From Ipomoea triloba (Eukaryota > Streptophyta > Magnoliopsida > Solanales > Convolvulaceae), in the NCBI RefSeq assembly GCF_003576645.1, contig NC_044924.1, forward strand, positions 19,258,912 to 19,322,911: a stretch of DNA of 64,000 bases, written 5' to 3'. The translations under genes were made by a program, and so were the position numbers. Positions 56,413 to 64,000 of this stretch are shown piece after piece (position 1 is the stretch's first letter; each line of letters begins with the position of its first letter). The notes below the pieces were generated by a model that saw only the letters and a program-made list of their open reading frames with translations, ran no database searches and was not told where the DNA came from.

Positions 56413-56921
56413 AATTTTCCACACTTTACTTTGCTTGTCCTCAAGCAAATCATTTCAAAACCATAAGCACATAAGTACCAAAGATAGCTAGGATCACTCA
56501 ATTGGACACTTGGTCAATCAACAAATGAATGCAAAAGCTACCGGAGAGGGGGAAATCCCTCATGCTATCTACAAAGAGTGTTAGCTAGATGTCATATAAC
56601 TTCAAGGAATATTCCCGGGAAGTAAAAACCCTTCGTAAGATAAATAATTAAAACAATGGGGAACACACTTCTCACACCACGCGCAAGCATGCAATCCCAA
56701 TTTAGATTCACCTCCAATTTAAATAGGGCCTCTAGCCGATCCCACTAGTGGGAACGATGTACACTAGTTAATCAACCCTTCCAGCCTTATACGCCAAAGC
56801 CCAACGATAAAATAAGTGAGGGTAGGGGCATGGACCACTCGCCGCCAATGGCTTGGGCGGTCTCTCTCTTTCTTCTCACTTCCTAGGATAACACCTTCGA
56901 GCGACTCGACTTCACATGGAG
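56413..56921. other. LARD-2 non-coding internal segment
   Basis: AT-rich leader between the ORF and the 3' LTR. No ORF is supported. The segment begins with the purine tract complement (AATTTTCCACACTTTAC). Confidence 0.55.
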
Positions 56922-58106
56922 CTAAAAAATTATATAATTCAAGGCACTCATTTTCTTGTCACCTTCCCCCTCAAAAATAAAATAATTCAAAGCACCTAAT
57001 TGGGTGAACACTTCCTCAATCCCTTCTTTCTTTTCAACCAATTCCCCTTCAAAATTGTTGTCAAAAGTGACAACTTCATCAAACCTTATGGCATCCTCAA
57101 CACTACCACTCACCATTTCGTCATCCCCACAACTAAAGTCTCTACACGCATCATCAAAAATTCCATGAAAATAAGAGGACTCATTATCACTATTATCAAT
57201 AGAATCATTCTCCAAAGAACTAAGACAATTATCATCACAAGAATCACAAGCAATTTCATCACAAGATTGAACACAAGTATTATCAAGAGTAGAGTTAAGA
57301 GTTTTACCACTTGGCTCCTCATCTTCCCACACTGTTTCAATTTCATCATCACTTTCATCTTCACATTCTAACCCTTTTTCATTCTCCAATTGATGGATTG
57401 GGATCTCTTCAAGCACCGGGGTTTCGTTTAGCATGGGATTATCTTTGGCCCTTGATATTTTCGGGAGTGTTTCACCACTCTCCAAGGTACTAGCACGGGC
57501 CTTCTCTTGGATTTCTCTTGAGAATTCTTCTACCATGAATGCCAATTGTTCTTCCATTTTCTTCCATGTTTGCAAGGTATCTTCTCGGAGGGTAATAAGA
57601 TCTTCTTTAATGTCCTTCATGACTTCGGCTTTGAGGTTAGCCATGTCCTCCTTATCATCATTTACAAGCTCTTGCAACTTCATTTCTAGGCATTCAATGT
57701 CATTATGATAGTGTGGTGGAGGATTGTCATAGTATGGATCCTCAAAGTATGAATGATTATGTGGTTCATTTGGGTATGGTGGGGGTTCATTTGTGTATTG
57801 AGCATCATGAAAATCATAGGAATATATAGCATATGCTCTTTTCAATTGGTATGGTGGGGGTGGGTACCCATATGGTGATGGATAGTTATCCATGTAAGTA
57901 GTGGAGCATGAGTATTGGTATTGATCATGGTATGGTGGTGGAGATGGATAGATGGGTGGATAAGAAGGATAATCATGTGTAAAAGAAGGGTAATGGGGGT
58001 GATGTTCACATGCTTGAGGTGGAAGATGTGACCAAAACTCTCCTCTATGGGGTGGATAACCATTAGGAGGTTCACTTTCATACAAAGGTGAGCTTCTTCG
58101 GTACAT
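56922..58106 (-). CDS. LARD-2 ORF: Tyr/Pro/His-rich and acidic protein of unknown function
   Basis: An intact 394-residue ORF starting about 220 bp inside the primer site. Residues 1-135 are dominated by Tyr, Pro, His and Ser (YPPHRGEFWSHLPPQ, PSYPPIYPSPPPYHDQYQY). Residues about 140-210 are a convincing coiled coil (MKLQELVNDDKEDMANLKAE, WKKMEEQLAFMVEEFSREIQ). Residues about 245-350 are acidic and Cys/Ser-containing (ECEDESDDEIETVWEDEEPS). The last 25 residues hold a short duplication of ALNYFIF/ALNYIIF. No knuckle, protease or RT is present. The domain order equals that of LARD-1's ORF although the sequences are not alignable by eye. Confidence 0.65.
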   Translation of the reverse strand: MYRRSSPLYESEPPNGYPPHRGEFWSHLPPQACEHHPHYPSFTHDYPSYPPIYPSPPPYHDQYQYSCSTTYMDNYPSPYGYPPPPYQLKRAYAIYSYDFHDAQYTNEPPPYPNEPHNHSYFEDPYYDNPPPHYHNDIECLEMKLQELVNDDKEDMANLKAEVMKDIKEDLITLREDTLQTWKKMEEQLAFMVEEFSREIQEKARASTLESGETLPKISRAKDNPMLNETPVLEEIPIHQLENEKGLECEDESDDEIETVWEDEEPSGKTLNSTLDNTCVQSCDEIACDSCDDNCLSSLENDSIDNSDNESSYFHGIFDDACRDFSCGDDEMVSGSVEDAIRFDEVVTFDNNFEGELVEKKEGIEEVFTQLGALNYFIFEGEGDKKMSALNYIIF

Positions 58107-58327
58107 TTGTCAACAATTTCCTGCACAAGGCATCACCAAACAGAAGGTCTTTGCAACTAAAAGTAGTTGCAAGTGAGCCAAAAGATATACAAGCACAAGT
58201 ATGCCCACTTCAAGTTCAACAAGTAACCAAAATGAAAGAGAAAACAAAGAAAAATAAAAGCAATTCAAGAACTCTTAGAAATTAACTTCCTAAATGTCAA
58301 AAACACACAACTCAAATACCGTTTGCC

Positions 58328-58346
58328 ATCCCCGGCAACGGCGCCA
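58328..58346 (-). promoter_or_regulatory. LARD-2 primer-binding site, tRNA-Asp type
   Basis: The plus strand reads ATCCCCGGCAACGGCGCCA, identical to LARD-1's site, three bases inside the 5' LTR. Confidence 0.87.
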
Positions 58347-58349
58347 TTT

Positions 58350-59544
58350 TGAAGTGTGTAGTTTTAGTGGTGGTAGAATGATGGAATACGGAGGGTAAAA
58401 CGGAGAAAAAGTTCCCCGAGTGTCGGTCTCAAGGATGGCAAATTGGAACCGAGTCAAGTGCTTGGCATTCAAGGGAGTTGGTCACTAAGAGTTGCAAGAA
58501 TCCACTATGGGTCATCTTGATAATAAGTTGGGGGTTGTAAGAACAAGATTTAAACTAAACAATTCAAAAGGGAAAGAAGGGGTGCGTGCCACAGCTAAAC
58601 AAATTGATTGATTATCCTATGGGGATTTGAAAATGAGTTTCGAGATTGAATTAGGGAGTCACGGTATTTATACTAAGTGGCGTCACACTCAGACTCTCAA
58701 TCCTCATTCGGTTGAGGCATTTTATCAAACACATTGCCTACCACTCCTCCCAGACCTTGTCCTTTCGGACTAAGGGCAGGGATGTAGATGAGTTGGACTC
58801 GTGAGTGGCCGCTATCGCGCACACACTCACTTTCACCTAGTTCACTCACTATTCCGGCCGAAATAGGAGCAAAGCAAGAAGAACATCACCCACACAAGTC
58901 TACAATCCTACTCCAAAATCTTCATAATCATAAGGCAAAATTCAAGCATCAATGAAATGTTTAACATGGGCACACACACCCCAAGCTACTCTACTCAAGC
59001 ATTATGAAATTTAAGAACAAAAATCAAGAATAAACAATAACAATAGATTAAAGCAAGATCTAAGATAGAAATAGGGATTACTTAATTAAAACCAATGTAG
59101 AATGCTTGAATAGAATCTTGATGGAATGTAAACCTAAAAACTAAGCTATGGAAATGGAAAATCTAACCTAAAAACTAAGCTACTGGAAAATGGAAAATCT
59201 TATCTAAAAACCTAGCTAACTGCTTAAAATTTCCGCAAAGGCCTCTTTATATAGGTTGATTTTGGGCCGCGTACGAGGTAGCGTACGACCGTACGCAAGT
59301 TCGTACGCGACGGTATTTTAGCTATTAGTCCTTCCTTCATGCTTCATTTGCTTGTCAAGTCCTTATATTTGGCCATTATACCCCTAGGACCTGAAAAATC
59401 ATCTAAACACACCAAAATAGAGCATTGCAATAAATTTGCTCATTAGATCATGAAAACGATATAAATAATTCACAAAAGAGTGTCAAATGCAACAAATTAA
59501 CCACAATATAGACCCTTAATTCTAGCTATATTTGGTGCTTATCA
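58350..59544 (-). repeat. LARD-2 5' LTR
   Basis: 1,195 bp matching 55172-56412 with indels. It retains the GTACG cluster (59267-59312). Confidence 0.88.
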
Positions 59545-59816
59545 ATGATCCCCACGAATCCTTAATTCTTGGAAGACCGTTTCTAACTACTTGTCGTGCA
59601 CAAATAGATGTTAGTTCAGGTGAAATTACCCTGCGATTCGAGGGACAAGCCACAAATGACGACAATGAAAAAGCAAAAGAAGGAACTGATGACGATGAAA
59701 GGACAAAGGTCAAATCAAAGGTGAAACCAAAACCGAAGCGGAAGAATGATAAGCTTACCTGGAAGAACACGTGGGTACCAAAATGCTTTCTACCCACTAC
59801 CAAGGAATATGGTTGA
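59545..59816 (+). pseudogene. Athila protease C-terminus and linker
   Basis: After the LARD-2 right duplication the plus frame continues NDPHESLILGRPFLTTCRAQ, the conserved end of the Athila protease. A highly charged Lys/Asp/Glu linker (KAKEGTDDDERTKVKSKVK) follows and ends in a stop at 59814-59816. RT should follow but is absent. Confidence 0.85.
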
Positions 59817-60049
59817 ATTTCAACCGAGGAATGATGCGTCTAGCCAATGACGTAAACCGTGGCGCTACTTGGGAGGCAACCCAAGGTTTTAATAATATGC
59901 TTTACTTTATTTCTATGCTTTAGTTTTTAATGTTTTTGTTCTAATAATTGCTACAATCAAATGGAACCATATTTTGAGGACTAACTTGTAGGAGTCGGGA
60001 CTAGAAATTGCTTTGGAAAGGATAAATTTGGACATAAGTATGGAAGGCA
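59817..60049 (+). other. Athila region after protease
   Basis: Contains ATGATGCGTCTAGCCAATGA and CGCTACTTGGGAGGCAACCC, sequences that in Athila-type elements follow the pol ORF. Their position directly after protease shows that RT, RNase H and integrase are deleted. It ends at the second solo LTR. Confidence 0.55.
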
Positions 60050-62750
60050 TGTAACCCCTCGTATTTTCCGATAAGTTTGAGGTTCGGAAAATAGGTCTTT
60101 AAGTTATGACATTTAAGAGAAGACGGTTTGATGCTCGAAATAATTTTTTTAAGGATTAGTTATCGATAGGCTGCGAACTACGCACCGGTCACGAACCGAG
60201 AAAATTTTAAGGATATAGATTCAGTTCGAATTTTCTAGAATTGGGATTATTAAATATCATGCGATTAAGCCTGAATTTTTGATTAGCTCAAGAGAAATTC
60301 TATTTGGACTGTAAGGGATAAATTGTTACGGACTCTGAACCTAAATTTGGCGGATTACCGGAAAATTCCCAAAATTGGTGATTTGTGACGAGAATATTTT
60401 TACGATAATTTTGGTATTAGAATTTTCCCGAATTAAGTTATAGTCCTCCGAACATTCATCTGATTTAAGCTTAAACTGGCCAATTAGATTAATATCTTCA
60501 TAAGGGATTTATGGGGTGTTGACATGTGGCAAAGCAAATCCTACTCTAGATTGGATCATTAAATGTGATGACATAGGAAGCATGGTGCTCTTGCACTTGA
60601 TTGACTAATTAGCAAGACAAAGCTCACATCACCTCTCTCCTACTCCACTCCATTTTCGAATTACACTAAGGAGAAGAAGAAAGAAAGCTTAGTCTAGCAT
60701 TGTGATCATCTCTCCCTCTCTCATTTCGGCTACACCCTTAGGAAGAAGAAAAAAAATAGATTTAGTCCTCCTTTGTGATCTAAGAGCTCCCAAGCTTTTC
60801 CAACCCAAGTGTACAAGTGTAGGTAAGATCTTGAACCTTGTTGGATTAAATCATCTCTAGAATTCATGTGTTGATGTTTAGTGCATGAAAATATTGTTAT
60901 TGTGATAATATTCTTAAGGTCTTTGAATTCAAGAAAGGAGCTAGCAACTACTTTGGTTTAAAAGTTTCTATTGAGGTAAGGAATTCCCTTAAGTTGGAAT
61001 TAGTCACTTGAATTTGGATAATTGATTTTGGTTGAAATATGGTGTTTTTGGAGCTTTGAGGATATTTTTGTATACATGTTCATAGCTTGGATATGCTTGT
61101 ATATGTTGTATTTATGTCCATATAGGCTTATACTTGTGAAAATAGTGAAAGGAAATCAGGGTAGATTCTGGCAGCAACTTCCATGATTTACTGGGAAATA
61201 TTGGTAAGGTATTTTGACTCCATTTTTTGTAGATATGTAGTTCAACAAGTGTAGAACCTACATATAAAATTTCATAATGATCGGAGCAGTATAAGTATAG
61301 TTTTCGGAATTTTTCCCAAAACTGGACGGAGAGAAAAATATTTCGGACCAAGGGCAAAAAGGGAATTTTCTGTGTTTATTCGTGGATCAAAGTGACCAAA
61401 ACTTTTGACGGACATCAAGTACTATAAGTTGGGGTTCTACCATAAAAATTTCAAGTGAAAAAGAGTTCGGGAACTATTTTTACCGGCTCAATCTTTCGGA
61501 CTGCGCCAAGCTGAAATTTTCTGAATTATGCTTAGTATGATTATGGATGTGTTAGTGATAATTGTGAGGTAGTTAGTGAGTTAATGGTGATCAGGTAATG
61601 CTAAGGACATGGATTAATGATAGAGATTAAATGATAATCTCATGATTTTTGGGTTATGGTTAGGCAATGACCTTACCTATTAGAATTTATATATATTTGG
61701 ATGTACGATATCCTCAAGTTATGATCTAATGGTGTTGATCATAGTGGAAGTTGTTGAGGACGATAGTTAAGGATGTTGGTTGATTTTAAGTGTGAGATGG
61801 ACATATGAAGTGTATCCAAAAATGTTTATGAAAACTTACGTTGAAAAACGTATGCTATTTTGATATAAAGGTTGTCAAAACCTTATTGTTTGAGAAAATG
61901 ATGTTTGAAAATCCTTCAGGGGCTAAAGAGGTAGCCGATATCAAATATTGGACTCATTTGTGAAATATGTCCAAAAGAAATGATTTAAGAAAGAAAAACT
62001 GAAGGAAGGAAAATGTTTTCAAACCCTTAGTTTCTGGAATAAGGTGGGGACCTACGGGAAGGCTTGAGTGCCACGGCCCGGGGTTGGAATAAGGGTGGAC
62101 CTACGGGGGGGCTGGAGTGCCATGGCCCTAGGTTGGGATAAGGAGACCTACGGGAAGGCTGGAAATGCCATGGCCCGAGGTTTGTATGATCAATTCATAC
62201 TACAGAGCGAAGTCTATTCGCTGAGAAGAGATGGAGTTATGAAAAAAGAAAGCCTCGTGCTTACTCAGGGGAAACTAAGTGAATTTTTTACTATGAAAAT
62301 TATTGTTACTCTGGGCTGCGGTTCAGATTATTATGAGCATTAGAGCTGCGGTTCTATTTGCAAATGATGAAATTCTTGGAAATGAAAGTTTTGCAAACTT
62401 GTCTGAAAGGACATGAAAATGATTTTTTTAAACTTCTAAACTAAAAATGTTTTCAAACCTTTGTCTACTTTTAAGTGACAAATGGATTTTCTTACTTAGC
62501 CGTCGTGCTAACTACACTTCATTGTGTCCTTTATTAGATGCAGATTAGTGTGGACTCTAGTAGCCCGATGAGCTCTAAACAAGATGGGAGTGGATGTTGA
62601 TGTTGTAAGTTTAGCCTTAACGTTTGGGTATAGGAGAGATACCTGAGCGTGGCGGTAACACCGAGTTTTCTGCTGGTTAGACGCTTCCGCAATGTATTGT
62701 AATATTAGGATTTTGTAATAAATCCCAGATGTGAAAATTGGGGTGTTACA
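60050..62750 (+). mobile_element. solo LTR of a gypsy-type element (copy 2)
   Basis: 2,701 bp, TGTAACCCCTCG...GGGGTGTTACA, with exact 5-bp target duplication AGGCA (60045-60049 and 62751-62755). It is the same family as 24697-27297; long stretches are nearly identical (for example around 61480 and 26020), while the 5' 900 bp differ strongly. The GC-rich repeat ACGGGAAGGCTTGAGTGCCA recurs at about 62055-62180. Confidence 0.92.
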
Positions 62751-62755
62751 AGGCA

Positions 62756-63784
62756 AGGCCAAAAATCGGAAGAAAACAATGCAGTGGACCTACACGAGGC
62801 TCACACATGTGTAGCCGTGCGTGGGAACGAGGCAGAAGCTTCCCACGCACGCTCACACGCGTGTTGCCATGCGTGGGAGCGAGGCAGAGAGCTCCAACGC
62901 ACGGTCACACGAGTGTGACCGTGTGACTGGCGTGGAAGACTCCCTACGGGTTTAAAACCCTTGTTCGGCCACTCCACGCCCCTTAGCCCCAAAACACCAT
63001 TTTTCTCTTCTCTTCTCCACGCAAGGAAGAACCAAACTCAAGGTTTGAACATATTTCTTACTTTTTACCTTCAAGGAAGATCAAAACATCAACATCAAGG
63101 TAATTTTCCATCTTTTTAACTCTTTATCCTTGAATATTCATGAGTTTGGAAGAGCTTGAATGTGAAATTTATTCTACATTGCCTAGCATGATTTTGGATG
63201 ATTTTGAATGATTAAATTGGTTATAATGCTTCATAGAACTATCCTTTGATGTTTTCTTTCATTATTGACGGTTACATTTGATGGATTGTTGTATATTTTT
63301 GAACTTCAAGTGTGAACACCATTGATGAACAAATGGGTTTGTTAGATTTCTTGTTGAAATTATGAAATTGATGCTTGAATTGATGAGTAAACTTGTAATA
63401 GAACTATTATATGCCATCAATTTGACTTTTTACATGCTACATTGCCCAAATTGAATTTTCAATTTCAAACCCTAATTTTGAATTTGGGGAAGAAGATGAA
63501 GTTGACTTTTTGAAATTATTGACTTTTGTAGTTGACTTCTTATTTGACTATCAAATTGATATATCTTGTGATTAATTTATGCATGTGTGTGATAATGGAA
63601 TGACATTGTTGATATTCTTATGATAGAATTGTCCAAAATATAGGGGAAACTATGGCGAAATTTTCAAAAATTCTTAAGCCCTATATGTTTGAAATCCATT
63701 ATTTTAACAAGGAATTTTGCACTAATATGATGGTGACTTATTTAAAGCCAATTACCATGAATTATAATTTATATAATTTGTAGG
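62756..63784 (+). other. Athila leader before the env-like ORF
   Basis: 62790-62935 is rich in palindromic CACACRNGTGTG motifs; a TTTAAAACCC and a pyrimidine-rich leader with two AAGGT/AAGGTAATT splice-like sites follow. The remainder to 63784 is AT-rich with no ORF. Confidence 0.5.
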
Positions 63785-64000
63785 ATGGGACGCTCGAAAG
63801 AAATTGCAAAGAAATCAAAACATGATGTAGGAGAATCGAGTTGATCAAGGACACGCAACAAGCTACTGCTCAACAGGCTATACAAGTGCCGGGGTCAAGG
63901 TCATTGCAACACTTGACACCTATTCAACTTGCAACAGTGGATAACTATAAAGGGAAGCAGCTTTCTGTTGGCTGTCACTTTGAGGATAATGTTTTAAGAG
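63785..64000 (+). pseudogene. Athila env-like ORF, 5' end
   Basis: Starts ATG at 63785 (MGRSKEIAKKSKHDVGESS, then a TGA). A shifted frame then continues to the window edge with IQLATVDNYKGKQLSVGC. Position (after pol, before the 3' LTR) and a basic N-terminus fit the third ORF of Athila elements. One stop and one frameshift already disable it. The rest lies outside the window. Confidence 0.55.

Larger units (their letters stand above)
55172..59544 (-). mobile_element. LARD-2, non-autonomous gypsy-type LTR element inserted in Athila protease
   Basis: LTRs 55172-56412 and 58350-59544; target duplication ATGAT exact on both sides (55167-55171 and 59545-59549). The tRNA-Asp primer site at 58328-58346 sets minus orientation. 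Inside is one ORF and no pol. The Athila protease reading resumes directly after the right duplication. The LTRs differ more than those of LARD-1 (length 1,241 vs 1,195, many SNPs), so this is older. Confidence 0.9.

Noticed and set aside
57000..57708. Plus-strand ORFs over LARD-2
   Set aside because: They are shadows of the acidic and coiled-coil coding sequence on the minus strand.
1..64000. tRNA, rRNA, organelle or bacterial genes
   Set aside because: The only tRNA-like sequences are the 18-19-base primer sites; no cloverleaf, rRNA or prokaryotic gene signal was seen.

Overview
This window is a plant (eudicot-type) nuclear intergenic region built almost entirely of nested LTR retrotransposons, with one clearly intact host gene: a pentatricopeptide-repeat (PPR) protein at 35406-37187 on the minus strand. 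The plant assignment rests on that PPR gene, a C-terminal fragment of a MAU2/SCC4-like cohesin-loader gene, and TE lineages specific to plants (Tat and Athila Ty3/gypsy, SIRE/Maximus-like Ty1/copia, a plant-mobile-domain accessory gene). The species cannot be named from the sequence.

Layout. 1-9613: a minus-strand copia element (copia-1: pol fragment, gag, initiator-Met primer site, 1.77-kb 5' LTR) interrupted by LARD-1, a very young non-autonomous gypsy-type element (134-6592). 9614-29226: a plus-strand copia (copia-2) split in its GAG-pre-integrase region by a Tat-lineage gypsy element (10332-27958, target duplication ACCAT). The Tat 5' LTR is itself split by a solo LTR (24697-27297, target duplication CGTGC). 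The Tat element has gag, protease, RT, two RNase H domains and integrase on the minus strand, and an oppositely oriented plant-mobile-domain gene with its own intron. 29227-34450: unassigned sequence, an LTR-like block with a 24-bp tandem repeat, a possible coding scrap, and hAT/MITE remnants. 34600-37285: MAU2-like fragment and PPR gene. 37286-46460: a decayed plus-strand copia (copia-3) broken by a GC-rich hAT-like element, by a non-autonomous SIRE-like copia (38017-43233, target duplication ATATA) and by a solo-LTR-like insertion (44831-45672). 47434-49105: an LTR fragment cut by a truncated CACTA terminus. 49147-64000: an Athila-type element (LTR, primer site, gag, protease, env-like start) interrupted by LARD-2 (55172-59544, target duplication ATGAT) and a second solo LTR (60050-62750, target duplication AGGCA).

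How the parts relate. LARD-1, LARD-2 and the Athila element all use a primer site matching the 3' end of tRNA-Asp (that of Athila is mutated). The two LARDs have no pol but each has one ORF of about 380-395 residues with a Tyr/Pro-rich N-terminus, a coiled coil and an acidic region, so they probably depend on an Athila-like partner. The Tat element carries the plant-mobile-domain gene antisense to its own genome, which explains how its intron survived retrotransposition.

Two features call the assembly itself into question. Exact 42-bp, frame-preserving tandem duplications recur in unrelated ORFs (copia-1 gag, Tat pol, Tat accessory gene). A 2,042-bp Athila segment is duplicated head to tail across a single undetermined base (n at 52990).
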